Source of the DNA: Clostridia bacterium
Lineage (GTDB): Bacteria > Bacillota > Clostridia > CAKSNL01 > HGM11501
DNA length: 22,022 nucleotides
Assembly: GCA_017390225.1 (NCBI GenBank)
Contig: JAFPCL010000141.1
Span: forward strand, 1 to 22,022
Direction: 5' to 3'
In this document: in pieces, positions 7,298 through 14,858 of the stretch
How the letters are laid out: every line of letters starts with the position of its first letter
How positions within the stretch are numbered: the stretch's first letter is position 1
The notes under the pieces: generated by a model
What the model was told of the DNA's origin: nothing
Seen by the model: the letters and a program-made list of their open reading frames with translations, nothing else
The model's database searches: none
Made by a program: the position numbers and the translations under genes

Positions 7298-8323
7298 ATG
7301 ATATCTTTTATGAGTGACTACACCAAGGGTGCATGCCCTCAGATTCTTCAAAAGCTGATAGCAATCAACGATGAACATATGGCAGGCTACAGCATGGATG
7401 TTTATTGCGCTTCTGCCAAAGAAAAGATTCAAGTAGCTTGCCAAAAAGAAAATGCCGATGTGTTTTTCCTCTCCGGCGGCACACAGACCAATCAAAATGT
7501 GATTTCCGCTCTTTTAGATTCCTATGAGGGCGTGATTTGTGCTTCCTCCGGGCATATCAATGTGCATGAGGCAGGCGCAATTGAGCTGACGGGGCATAAG
7601 GTACTGTCTCTTCCGTCCCACGGCGGAAAGCTCTGCGCAGAAGAAACGGAAAAATACCTTTCGGATTTTCATGCCGACGAAAACCGCGACCATGCGGTGT
7701 ATCCCGGCATGGTCTATATTTCGCATCCCACGGAGTATGGCACACTGTATACAAAAAAGGAGCTTTCGGCACTTTATGCCGTGTGCCGAACATACAATAT
7801 TCCTTTATATATTGATGGGGCAAGACTGGGCTACGGTCTTTCTGCAGATGGCACAGACCTTTCACTGCCGGAAATCGCAGATTTGTGCGATGCTTTTTAT
7901 ATCGGCGGCACGAAAGTGGGTGCGCTTTTAGGAGAAGCGGTGGTTTTCCCCAAGGGAAATGCGCCCAAGCACTTTTTCACTCGCATCAAACAGCACGGGG
8001 CACTGCTTGCAAAAAGCTGGATTTTAGGCGTGCAGTTTGACACACTCTTTACGGATGATTTGTATTTTAAAATCGCACGTCATGCCGTGTTGATGGCGAA
8101 TAAAATGCGGGAAGGCTTTTTCCAAAAAGGATATGCCTTTTTGGTGGAAACAACGGCAAATCAAATTTTTGTCGTTTTGGAAAACGAAAAAATGAAAGCT
8201 CTTCAAAAAGAAGTTGCCTTTGAGCTGTGGGAAAAGGTGGATGAGAATCACAGTGCGGTGCGCTTCTGCACAAGCTGGGCAACAAAAGAAGAAGAGGTGG
8301 AATCGCTTCTTGCGCTTTTGTAA
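7298..8323 (+). CDS. Low-specificity L-threonine aldolase family enzyme
   Basis: This is a 341-residue PLP enzyme of fold type I that splits L-threonine or allo-threonine to glycine and acetaldehyde. DYTKGACPQILQKL at residues 7-20 is the family start; FFLSGGTQTNQ (57-66) forms the phosphate-binding loop; SGHINVHEAGA (84-94) carries conserved His residues near the cofactor; LYIDGARLG (170-178) has Asp173 to the PLP nitrogen and Arg176; YIGGTKVGALLGEA (201-214) has Lys206, the Schiff-base lysine. All key residues are present. The ribosome site is weak, consistent with coupling to MATE 8 bases upstream. Related beta-eliminating lyases share this fold, so the exact amino acid substrate is not certain. 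Confidence 0.9.
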   Translation: MISFMSDYTKGACPQILQKLIAINDEHMAGYSMDVYCASAKEKIQVACQKENADVFFLSGGTQTNQNVISALLDSYEGVICASSGHINVHEAGAIELTGHKVLSLPSHGGKLCAEETEKYLSDFHADENRDHAVYPGMVYISHPTEYGTLYTKKELSALYAVCRTYNIPLYIDGARLGYGLSADGTDLSLPEIADLCDAFYIGGTKVGALLGEAVVFPKGNAPKHFFTRIKQHGALLAKSWILGVQFDTLFTDDLYFKIARHAVLMANKMREGFFQKGYAFLVETTANQIFVVLENEKMKALQKEVAFELWEKVDENHSAVRFCTSWATKEEEVESLLALL

Positions 8324-8332
8324 CGAAATAAG

Positions 8333-8383
8333 CTCCTTTTGCATATCATAAAACATGCCGTGCTACGGCAATGCAAAAAGGAG
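8333..8383 (+). promoter_or_regulatory. RNA hairpin that can bury the ribosome site of the LRAT-domain gene
   Basis: CTCCTTTTGCAT (8333-8344) pairs with ATGCAAAAAGGAG (8371-8383) with a single extra A. Inside lies a second hairpin, TGCCGT/ACGGCA (8356-8361 with 8365-8370), with a 3-base loop. The right arm of the outer stem is the Shine-Dalgarno sequence of the next gene, so folding would hide it. It could instead be a weak terminator after threonine aldolase, but only a mixed T-rich stretch (TGTGCTGTTTTT) follows. Confidence 0.5.
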
Positions 8384-8393
8384 TGTGCTGTTT

Positions 8394-8972
8394 TTGACAC
8401 ATGGAAAATATATCATACAAAAGAGTAAAGCGTTTTTGTCTTCCCTTTGGGAAAACAAAGAAGAACAAGATGCATCGGCGAAAAATGCATTGGAGCCGGG
8501 GGATATTATCGGTGTTTCACGATACGGCGGCACGTATGAGCACTACGCCGTATATATCGGAAACGACCGTGTCATTCACTACGCAGGGGAGGGCGGCGAT
8601 TTTTCGGACAAAATCAGCATTCACGAAGCCCCCATGGAAGAGTTCTTGAAAGATGCCAAAAGCTTTTTCGTGTTGGAATTTCCGGATAGCTATGGAAAAC
8701 CAAGCAAACATTATTCCGTGGCGGCATCGGTATTTACGCCGTACAAAAACACAGCGGATATGCTGAAAACAAAAAAATATCGGCTGTATTCCCCGGAGGA
8801 AACGGTCAAAAGAGCCAGAAGTCGCATTGGCGAAACGAAATACAATCTTTTGTTCGGCAATTGCGAGCATTTCGCCATCTGGTGCAAAACCGGCATTTCC
8901 GAATCCCATCAGGTCAATGCGGTGCTCCGCATGATTTATCCTTTGGTTGTAGAAATCGTAAGTGAAAATTAA
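8394..8972 (+). CDS. LRAT-domain (NlpC/P60-like) putative acyltransferase or hydrolase
   Basis: This is a 192-residue protein with a lecithin:retinol acyltransferase (LRAT) fold, a circularly permuted papain-like thiol enzyme family that moves or releases acyl groups. LEPGDIIGVSRYGGTYEHYAVYIG at residues 33-56 supplies the first His (His50), RVIHY the second (His62), and LLFGNCEHFAIWCKTG (152-167) the nucleophile Cys157 in the NCEHF box. The triad is complete. No secretion signal is clear, although the C-terminal stretch around VLRMIYPLVVEIV could be a membrane anchor. TTG at 8394 is preferred because AAAAAGGAG (8375-8383) lies 10 bases upstream; ATG 8355 in the same frame sits inside the hairpin without a ribosome site. 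The bacterial role and substrate are unknown. Confidence 0.82.
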   Translation: MTHGKYIIQKSKAFLSSLWENKEEQDASAKNALEPGDIIGVSRYGGTYEHYAVYIGNDRVIHYAGEGGDFSDKISIHEAPMEEFLKDAKSFFVLEFPDSYGKPSKHYSVAASVFTPYKNTADMLKTKKYRLYSPEETVKRARSRIGETKYNLLFGNCEHFAIWCKTGISESHQVNAVLRMIYPLVVEIVSEN

Positions 8973-8975
8973 ATG

Positions 8976-9011
8976 AAAGAGCTTTGCTTTTTGGAGGCAA
9001 GGCTCTTTTTT
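8976..9011 (+). terminator. Rho-independent terminator after the LRAT-domain gene
   Basis: AAAGAGCTTTGC (8976-8987) pairs with GCAAGGCTCTTT (8997-9008) with one G-U pair and a 9-base loop, then a T-run. It begins 3 bases after the stop codon. Confidence 0.88.
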
Positions 9012-9040
9012 ATAAAGAAAGCAAGAATAGATAAAGTAAC

Positions 9041-9069
9041 TTGACAAATTTATAAAAATATGGTTTAAT
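9041..9069 (+). promoter_or_regulatory. Sigma-A promoter of the ABC exporter-RluA-HAD operon
   Basis: A perfect TTGACA (9041-9046), a 17-base spacer and TTTAAT (9064-9069), with TG at 9061-9062 giving an extended -10. It sits between a terminator and the ATG at 9106. A TATAAT at 9077-9082 is also present but is too far from the -35 to pair with it. Confidence 0.75.
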
Positions 9070-9105
9070 AAATCTGTATAATTGTTTTAAAAAGTAGGTG
9101 AGAAG

Positions 9106-10728
9106 ATGAAAAAACGACGGGGGCTTCGGCTTCTTTTGTCTTATATCAGACGATATAAAAAGTACATTGTTGTGCCTACCGTGTTTGGTGCGGCTTCAGC
9201 GCTTCTGTCCGTCGGTTTTTCGCTTCTTCTGCGCGCACTCATCAACGGCGCAGTGTCGGGCGTAGCTCCCAAAGCACTTTTGATGCTCGGCGCATGGGTG
9301 CTTTTGGCAATCGTTCTGCAAACGCTTTTGTCTGCCGCATCGGAATGGATGGGAGCAAAGCTTCGCATTTCGGTGACCAATGAAATTAAAGCCGATATGT
9401 TTTCAAAAATCAGCGGCGCAGAATATCGAGCGCAAGGTGCATTCCACAGCGGCGATCTGATGACGAGAATCGGGCGTGATGTGCCGCATGTGACGAGCTT
9501 TTTGTTGGATGCACTTCCTTTGATGTTTACTTTGTCGGTGCAGTTTTTGGCATCGCTTATCGTGCTTTTTATGCTGGATCGTATCATGTGCACCATTGCC
9601 TTGGCGGCAGGACCCCTTTTGCTTTTGATGTCGGTTTTTTTTGGTCGGAAAATTCGTGGGCTTCAAAAAAATGTCATGAAAAAAGAAGGCGAGCAAACCG
9701 GCTTTTTACAGGAAGCACTGCAGAACATGACACTTATTCGTGCTTTTTCCATGCAAGGGCATCACGAAAAAAAACTGTATGCTTTGCAGGAAGAATATAA
9801 AGAAGCGGTGCTGGCGCGCACAAAAGTTTCCCTTTTATCAAAATGCATGCTGGGGCTTCTGTCTTGGGCGGCATACATTGCGGCGTTTTCCTGGGCGGTG
9901 TTCCGTCTGTATAATAAAACAATCGGCTTTGGTGATGTCACGGCGTTTTTGCAATTGTCGGCAGGTGTCCGTGATCCCTTGACGGGGATGGCACCCATCT
10001 ATGCCGCTATGCTCACGGCGCTGACATCCATTGAACGTATGGAAGAAATTCTGCTTTTGGAAGAAGAAGAGAAGGGAAAAAAGCCGACCGATGGCACTTT
10101 TCTTCAAATCCGAGGCGAGAATCTGTATTTTTCCTACACCCCCGAAAAGCCTGTTTTGGACAATCTTTCGTTTTGTATTCAAAAAGGCACATTTTTGGGA
10201 ATCTGCGGCCCTTCGGGGCAGGGAAAAACAACACTTTTGTATCTTTTGTTGGGGCTTTTAAAGCCACAAAGGGGAACGCTTGTATGGGAAGGCGAGCAAT
10301 CGATTCCGATTTCTGCCGCAACAAGAAGTCTTTTTTCTTATGTGCCCCAAGGCAATACTTTGTTTTCCGGCACAGTGCGTGAAAACGTGCTGTTCGGAGA
10401 GGAGAAAACCGAAAAAGAAATCGAAGCGGCATTATCCTGCGCTTGTGCTTTGGATTTTGTGAAAAAATTGCCGCAAGGCGTGGATACGGTGATTGGAGAA
10501 AAAGGCGTGGGGCTATCCGAAGGGCAGGCACAGCGCATTGCAATTGCTCGTGCCATCTTGCGCGGAAAAGATATCTTGCTTCTGGACGAAGCGGCGTCGG
10601 CACTCGATGAAGCCACGGAAAAAGCGTTGGTTCAAAATATCAAAGCTTATTATAAAGAAAAAACCGTGATATGGATTACACATCGTAAATCGATTGCCGC
10701 GCTTTGCGATGCTGTGCTGGAGGTGTGA
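9106..10728 (+). CDS. ABC transporter, fused membrane and ATPase domains (type-1 exporter half)
   Basis: This is a 540-residue half-transporter that would work as a dimer to export a lipid, peptide or drug. Residues 20-305 form the six-helix membrane domain (helices near 20-47, 57-80, 130-155, 160-180, 245-268 and 280-305). The ATPase follows: Walker A GPSGQGKTT (368-376), Q-loop Gln415, signature LSEGQ (470-474, Glu in place of the usual Gly), Walker B DILLLDEA (489-496), D-loop SALD and H-loop His526. All motifs look active. It is slightly short for the family (usually 570-600). The ribosome site AGGTG precedes the ATG by 6 bases. No second half-transporter is adjacent, so a homodimer is likely. 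Confidence 0.92.
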   Translation: MKKRRGLRLLLSYIRRYKKYIVVPTVFGAASALLSVGFSLLLRALINGAVSGVAPKALLMLGAWVLLAIVLQTLLSAASEWMGAKLRISVTNEIKADMFSKISGAEYRAQGAFHSGDLMTRIGRDVPHVTSFLLDALPLMFTLSVQFLASLIVLFMLDRIMCTIALAAGPLLLLMSVFFGRKIRGLQKNVMKKEGEQTGFLQEALQNMTLIRAFSMQGHHEKKLYALQEEYKEAVLARTKVSLLSKCMLGLLSWAAYIAAFSWAVFRLYNKTIGFGDVTAFLQLSAGVRDPLTGMAPIYAAMLTALTSIERMEEILLLEEEEKGKKPTDGTFLQIRGENLYFSYTPEKPVLDNLSFCIQKGTFLGICGPSGQGKTTLLYLLLGLLKPQRGTLVWEGEQSIPISAATRSLFSYVPQGNTLFSGTVRENVLFGEEKTEKEIEAALSCACALDFVKKLPQGVDTVIGEKGVGLSEGQAQRIAIARAILRGKDILLLDEAASALDEATEKALVQNIKAYYKEKTVIWITHRKSIAALCDAVLEV

Positions 10729-10730
10729 AG

Positions 10731-11546
10731 ATGCACCTTTTATACCATGCAACGGCACAAGATGAGGGCAAGGACATAAAAACCGTTGCCCGTGAGCTTT
10801 TATTATCGGCGGCGATGCTCAAGCGATTTAAATACCATGGAAAAATCCTAAAAAACAACGAGCCTGTGTTTGTCACGGCAAAGGTGGCGGCAGGCGATGA
10901 GATATTGTTTTTCTATGAAGAAGAGGAGAAATCGCCCAAAGTATTCCCAAAGCCTGTGATTGTATACGAAGATGAATACATCATTGCGCTTGATAAGCCG
11001 GCAGGGTTGGCAACCCATCCTGCCCCCAAAAGCGGACCGTCGCTGGCAGAGGAAGTGGTGTACTATCTGGGCGGCGGTGTTTTCCGTGCCGTGAACCGAT
11101 TGGACAAGCCTACTTCGGGACTGGTACTGGCGGCAAAAGATCCGCACACGGCAGGGCTTTTAAACCGTGCCATGGCAGAGGGGCATTTTGAAAAAAATTA
11201 TCGAGCACGTCTTTGCCGTGCACCCGAGCCACCTGAAGGAGAAGTGTCAGCACCGATTCTTTCTGTTCCCAAAGAACAAAAACGAATCATTGCACCAAGC
11301 GGGAAGTCGGCGACAACAAGATACAGGCTTTTGTCGGAAGAAAAAGACAAAACGGCATGGATTGAAGCCATGCCGATTACAGGGCGCACCCATCAGATTC
11401 GCCTGCATATGGCGCATATCGGATGCCCTTTATATGCCGATGAACTTTATGGAACGGCGGTTTTGGGAGAGAATTTATCTCTTCGGTGCGTATCTATGAA
11501 ATTTCTGCATCCCTATAGGGGAGAAATGCAACTGAAAGTGGAGTAA
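10731..11546 (+). CDS. RluA-family pseudouridine synthase
   Basis: This 271-residue enzyme isomerises uridine to pseudouridine in rRNA or tRNA. Residues 15-60 fit an S4-like RNA-binding domain; the catalytic domain starts at about 75 (VYEDEYIIALDKPAGLATHP). RLDKPTSGLVL at 123-133 carries the catalytic Asp125; the second position after it is Pro where most relatives have Asp or Glu (RLDRDTSG). GRTHQIRLHMAHIGCPLYADELYG at 218-241 is the conserved RNA-binding and active-site block. ATG 10731 was chosen because GGAGGTG (10718-10724) lies just upstream, inside the end of the ABC gene; the ABC stop is only 2 bases before the start, so the two are coupled. The target site in RNA cannot be read from the sequence. 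Confidence 0.92.
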   Translation: MHLLYHATAQDEGKDIKTVARELLLSAAMLKRFKYHGKILKNNEPVFVTAKVAAGDEILFFYEEEEKSPKVFPKPVIVYEDEYIIALDKPAGLATHPAPKSGPSLAEEVVYYLGGGVFRAVNRLDKPTSGLVLAAKDPHTAGLLNRAMAEGHFEKNYRARLCRAPEPPEGEVSAPILSVPKEQKRIIAPSGKSATTRYRLLSEEKDKTAWIEAMPITGRTHQIRLHMAHIGCPLYADELYGTAVLGENLSLRCVSMKFLHPYRGEMQLKVE

Positions 11547-11551
11547 ACAAT

Positions 11552-12160
11552 ATGAATGCATATGATCTGGACAATACCATATATGATGGGGAAAGCGGCT
11601 TTGACTTTTATATGTTTGTACTGCGGGAAAATCCCCGTCTGTTGCGCTACGGCAAGATTGTTATTGAAGTGATGACAAAGTACAAGCTGGGGCGGCTATC
11701 TCGAGAAGAAATGATTGCTATTTTTGAAACCTATGCATTGGCGGTTTTAAATGATATTCCCGACCTTAAAGACACGGTCAACAGGTTCTGGGACACCCAT
11801 ATGCATAAAATCAAGAGCTTTTATTACAAGCTGTGTCGCCCGGACGATGTTCTCATCACCGCATCCTTCTCTTTTTTCATCAACGAGCTTTTGCGTCGCT
11901 TGAAAATTCAGCACTGCATTTGTTCGGAAATGAATCTGGAGACCGGACGGATTACCCAGCTTTGTTATCACGAAAACAAAGCTACGTTGTTTCGGGAGCA
12001 CTATCCCGATGTTGTTTTGCATCGTTATTTCGGAGATTCCAAAATGGATATGCCGATTCTGAAAATGGCGGAAACGGGCTATGTGGTCAAAGGAGACAGG
12101 ATTGTACACGTGATGAAAAAAGAGAAAGGAGAGCTTTTATGCTTGTCGCCGAAAAAGTAA
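11552..12160 (+). CDS. HAD-superfamily IB phosphatase (SerB-like)
   Basis: This is a 202-residue haloacid-dehalogenase fold phosphatase. Motif I is DLDNT at residues 5-9 (nucleophile Asp5, acid/base Asp7); motif II lies in LITASFS at 101-107 (Thr103 or Ser105); Lys143 is the motif III lysine; motif IV is FGDSKMD at 160-166 for Mg2+. An all-helical cap between about 15 and 95 fits the IB type that includes phosphoserine phosphatase. Relatives usually have DFDKT in motif I. It starts 5 bases after the RluA stop with a modest GGAG site and overlaps the next ABC gene by 22 bases. The phosphate ester used is unknown. Confidence 0.85.
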   Translation: MNAYDLDNTIYDGESGFDFYMFVLRENPRLLRYGKIVIEVMTKYKLGRLSREEMIAIFETYALAVLNDIPDLKDTVNRFWDTHMHKIKSFYYKLCRPDDVLITASFSFFINELLRRLKIQHCICSEMNLETGRITQLCYHENKATLFREHYPDVVLHRYFGDSKMDMPILKMAETGYVVKGDRIVHVMKKEKGELLCLSPKK

Positions 12161-12840
12161 CCAAGCGATTTGGCAAAGTCCTTGCCAATGACAACATTTC
12201 ATTTTCCATTCCCGATGGGGAAATGGCGGTTCTTTTAGGGCCCAACGGGGCAGGAAAATCCACGCTCATTAAGTGCGTTGCAGGGCTTCTTCGTTATGAG
12301 GGAAATATTACCTTGGGCGGCTATCCGAATAAATCGGTGGAAGCCAAACAGATTCTGGGCTATGTTCCCGAAATTCCATCGATTTATGATCTTCTGACCG
12401 TGGGCGAACATATGGAATTTATCCGCCGTGCATACAGAATTGAGGACGACGGCACGGAAGAACAATTGCTCACGCGCTTCGAACTGATAGACAAAAGAAA
12501 CAAGCTGGGTAAAGAGCTTTCCAAAGGGATGCAGCAAAAGCTTTCCATTTGCTGTGCACTTCTGCATCATCCGAAGGTGATTGTTTTTGATGAGCCTATG
12601 GTAGGGCTTGATCCGCATGCCATATGGGAGCTGAAAAAGGTCTTTTCCGAGCTCAAGGAAAAAGGCGCAAGTGTGCTTCTCAGCACACATATGCTGGATT
12701 CCATCGGGGAAGATTGGGATATGATTTACATTATGAAAAAAGGCTCTGTTGCGGCAATTTGCGAGCATGACGGCAGTCAGCCCGACAAGAGTGTGGAAGA
12801 GTTGTTCTTTGAAATCACGGAAGGCACGGTGCCGCAATGA
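12139..12840 (+). CDS. ABC transporter ATP-binding protein (exporter type)
   Basis: This is a 233-residue ATPase that powers the permease encoded next. Walker A is GPNGAGKST (34-42); the Q-loop position is Glu78 (GYVPE), as often in ABC-2-like exporters; the signature is LSKGMQQK (127-134); Walker B is VIVFDEP (147-153); the H-loop is His184 (STHML). The start at ATG 12139 has AAAGGAG at 12125-12131; the open frame extends upstream but lies inside the HAD gene. It overlaps the HAD gene by 22 bases and the permease by 4 (ATGA), which points to coupled translation of all three. The substrate is unknown. Confidence 0.92.
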   Translation: MLVAEKVTKRFGKVLANDNISFSIPDGEMAVLLGPNGAGKSTLIKCVAGLLRYEGNITLGGYPNKSVEAKQILGYVPEIPSIYDLLTVGEHMEFIRRAYRIEDDGTEEQLLTRFELIDKRNKLGKELSKGMQQKLSICCALLHHPKVIVFDEPMVGLDPHAIWELKKVFSELKEKGASVLLSTHMLDSIGEDWDMIYIMKKGSVAAICEHDGSQPDKSVEELFFEITEGTVPQ

Positions 12841-14393
12841 GTGCTTTGACATACCTTTTGGTGAAAAAGTGGAAAAATATTTTTATGGTGATTGCTAAAA
12901 ATCCCATATATCTGGCAAGTGTGCTGGGAATCGGTGTTTTCTATTTTCTCAGCATCGGCTTGTCTGCGGCACTCACGGACGGCGGCATGATTCAAAGAGA
13001 TAAAACGGAATTTCTGGCCATCGTAATCATGCTGTATTTGCAAGTTTTTATTCTGCTGATGAAAAATAGTGTAGAGAGTGGTGCGGCGGTATTTGTGATG
13101 AGCGACGTCAATATGCTGTTTCCGGCGCCCTTCACGCCCATGCGGATTTTACGATACGGACTCACACAGCAAGTGTCCTACGCATTTTTAACAGGCATTT
13201 TGTTTGTGACGCAATACCCTATTGTCACCGATGTGTATCATGTATCGGGATGGGAATTTTTGATTGTTCTCATCGGCTTTGCCGTCACGATTTTGCTGGC
13301 ACAGAGTCTATCCATGCTTGTGTTTATCTATACCACGGCAGAGGATAAAAAAAGAAATGTAATCCGTGTTTTATATTACGTGATGATGGTCGGTATGTAT
13401 GTGTATCTGTTTGCCTATATGGCGCAGGCATCGGGGCGGATTATGGAACGTGCCATCCATGGCATCAACAGCCTGCCGATGCTTCTGTATCCGATTGCCG
13501 GCTGGGTCGGGATGTTTATGCATGGGATGCTTTTAGATAAGCCTCTTTATATGCTGGGGGGTCTTGGACTTTTACTTCTGACGGCGATCGTGATTGGGAT
13601 TGTACTTCATTTCAGTAAGCAAGACTACTATGAGGATGTGCTCACCACTGCAGAAATCACGCGCGCTACCATGTCGGCACGGCGCGACGGCGACCCAGGG
13701 GATGTAGCACCGCGCCATATCAAGGTCGGGAAAATCGGCATCGGCAAAGGCTGGGGTGCATCGGCGTTTTTCTACAAGCATCGTTTGGAAAACCGCCGAA
13801 GCAGTGTGTGGCTACTCAGCTCCACGGGTTTGCTGTTCGCTGTTATCATTGTCGGCTTTGCATGGCTTGCGGGGGAAACCTCTCTTTTGGGGCTTTTCTT
13901 TCTGTCGGTCTATATGCAGATGATTTCTCTGTCTCTGGGGCGACTTTTGAAAGAGCTTATTAAGCCTTATATTTATCTTGTGCCTGCAAGTTCTACAAAG
14001 AAGCTTCTGTATTCCATTTTAGAAGCGATTCCGTCTTCTTTGGCAGAGTCTTTGTTGATTTTTATTCCTTTGTATTTTCTTTTGAATGAAAGCGTTCTTC
14101 GGATACTCCTGTGCATTTTATGCCGCACGACCTTCGGGCTTTTGGTTGTGGCAGGTAATGTGCTGGTGGAGCGGCTCTTTAACGGGATTTTGCCGCGCCA
14201 AGTTTTGATGATTTTATACACAGTAATGTTTATGCTTCTGTCCGTGCCCGGCATTGCGGCAGGGATTGGGCTGTATCTTCTGCAGCCGGGAAGTGACATT
14301 TTGTGTACCATTTTAATCGGTATATCGGTTGTCAATATTCCGATGTCTCTTTTGATTTTGTTTTTATCGCGCCATCTGTTGGAGAGTGCATAA
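12837..14393 (+). CDS. ABC exporter permease of the ABC_export family
   Basis: This is a 518-residue membrane protein with about 11-12 hydrophobic segments in two groups split by a polar stretch near residues 265-320. NMLFPAPFTPMRILRYGL at residues 90-107 is the recognisable block of the putative ABC exporter family (Pfam ABC_export), found paired with an ATPase in Firmicutes and related to membrane proteins of SkfF type. The GTG/ATG region overlaps the ATPase stop through ATGA at 12837-12840. It should form the membrane channel for the upstream ATPase. What it exports is not known; small peptides are a guess from relatives. Confidence 0.85.
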   Translation: MSALTYLLVKKWKNIFMVIAKNPIYLASVLGIGVFYFLSIGLSAALTDGGMIQRDKTEFLAIVIMLYLQVFILLMKNSVESGAAVFVMSDVNMLFPAPFTPMRILRYGLTQQVSYAFLTGILFVTQYPIVTDVYHVSGWEFLIVLIGFAVTILLAQSLSMLVFIYTTAEDKKRNVIRVLYYVMMVGMYVYLFAYMAQASGRIMERAIHGINSLPMLLYPIAGWVGMFMHGMLLDKPLYMLGGLGLLLLTAIVIGIVLHFSKQDYYEDVLTTAEITRATMSARRDGDPGDVAPRHIKVGKIGIGKGWGASAFFYKHRLENRRSSVWLLSSTGLLFAVIIVGFAWLAGETSLLGLFFLSVYMQMISLSLGRLLKELIKPYIYLVPASSTKKLLYSILEAIPSSLAESLLIFIPLYFLLNESVLRILLCILCRTTFGLLVVAGNVLVERLFNGILPRQVLMILYTVMFMLLSVPGIAAGIGLYLLQPGSDILCTILIGISVVNIPMSLLILFLSRHLLESA

Positions 14394-14401
14394 TCAATGA
14401 T

Positions 14402-14590
14402 ATGCCGGCGGCAACCGTTCGTGTGACGGGAGATCGGGCAGCCTATTCCGAACATGGTGCGGTGTTCGACAAAGACGGCAATCTTGTGGGAACTTTCGAC
14501 AAAATGCTGTACCGTGAAGGTCATTTATCCTTGACGGAAAGAGCACGTGATTTTTATATTGATGATTTGAAAATCGACATTGTAAAATAA
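14402..14590 (+). CDS. Small hypothetical protein downstream of the ABC exporter
   Basis: This is a 62-residue soluble protein I do not recognise. It reads MPAATVRVTGDRAAYSEHG, then VFDKDGNLVGTFDK and an acidic/basic C-terminus ending DLKIDIVK. The composition and third-position choices look coding. ATG 14402 is 8 bases after the permease stop; GGAGAG (14381-14386) lies 15 bases upstream, which is far, so the start is uncertain. The terminator begins 3 bases after its stop, which supports it as the real last gene of the operon. Confidence 0.55.
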   Translation: MPAATVRVTGDRAAYSEHGAVFDKDGNLVGTFDKMLYREGHLSLTERARDFYIDDLKIDIVK

Positions 14591-14593
14591 GAT

Positions 14594-14629
14594 AAAAAGC
14601 GGTAGGTCTGTGACGGCTTGCCGCTTTTT
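14594..14629 (+). terminator. Rho-independent terminator of the 9.1-14.6 kb operon
   Basis: AAAAAGCGGTAGG (14594-14606) pairs with CTTGCCGCTTTTT (14617-14629), 13 pairs with two G-U, and a 10-base loop; the T-run is the end of the right arm. Confidence 0.85.
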
Positions 14630-14698
14630 GTAGGCAGAATGGACAAAAAAATAAATAAAAAACATAAAAAATAAATGAATACCGAGAAACGAAAAATG

Positions 14699-14727
14699 TT
14701 GACTTTTGGAAAATGGTGTGCTATAAT
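14699..14727 (+). promoter_or_regulatory. Strong sigma-A promoter of the BMP nucleoside ABC operon
   Basis: TTGACT (14699-14704), 17-base spacer, perfect TATAAT (14722-14727), and TGC just before the -10 giving an extended element. Expected transcript start is near 14734, which leaves a leader of about 137 bases before the ATG at 14871. The upstream stretch 14630-14698 is A-rich and could act as an UP-like element. Confidence 0.85.
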
Positions 14728-14735
14728 CCTTTTAA

Positions 14736-14858
14736 TTGGTTTATAAAACCAAGGGGGCGAAAAAATGCTTTTGACACATGAAAAACAGCGTTTTTTCGCA
14801 ATGTATTTTTTGTATGTAAATTTTAATTTACATAAATAATTTTTTTGCCAAAAGGCAA
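14736..14858 (+). promoter_or_regulatory. Structured 5' leader of the BMP operon, possible cis-regulatory RNA
   Basis: Four hairpins in a row: TTGGTTT/AAACCAA (14736-14742 with 14746-14752); GCGAAAAAATGCT/AGCGTTTTTTCGC (14757-14769 with 14787-14799, one G-U, 17-base loop); TATGTAAATT/AATTTACATA (14813-14822 with 14825-14834) followed by a T-run at 14840-14846; and TTGCC/GGCAA (14845-14849 with 14854-14858), which touches the ribosome site of the first gene. I do not recognise a known riboswitch class. Confidence 0.5.
14765..14839 (+). CDS. Possible 24-residue leader peptide in the BMP operon leader
   Basis: ATG 14765 follows AAGGGGG (14751-14757) at a spacing of 7 bases and opens 24 codons to TAA at 14837-14839. 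The peptide begins MLLTHEKQRFFAMYFLYV and is rich in Phe and Tyr. Its ribosome site and start codon lie partly inside the second leader hairpin, and its last codons cover the third hairpin, so ribosome movement would change leader folding. This layout fits a leader peptide, but it may be chance in a short AT-rich stretch. Confidence 0.4.
   Translation: MLLTHEKQRFFAMYFLYVNFNLHK

Noticed and set aside
8355..8393. ATG 8355 as start of the LRAT-domain protein
   Set aside because: It lies within the hairpin, lacks a ribosome site, and the added residues do not resemble the family; TTG 8394 is better placed.
11833..12138. N-terminal extension of the ABC ATPase
   Set aside because: It overlaps most of the HAD phosphatase gene; ATG 12139 has a strong ribosome site and the family's normal N-terminus.
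14303..14401. Longer version of the small protein starting at 14303
   Set aside because: The extension lies inside the permease gene in another frame and has no ribosome site; only the part after the permease stop looks coding.
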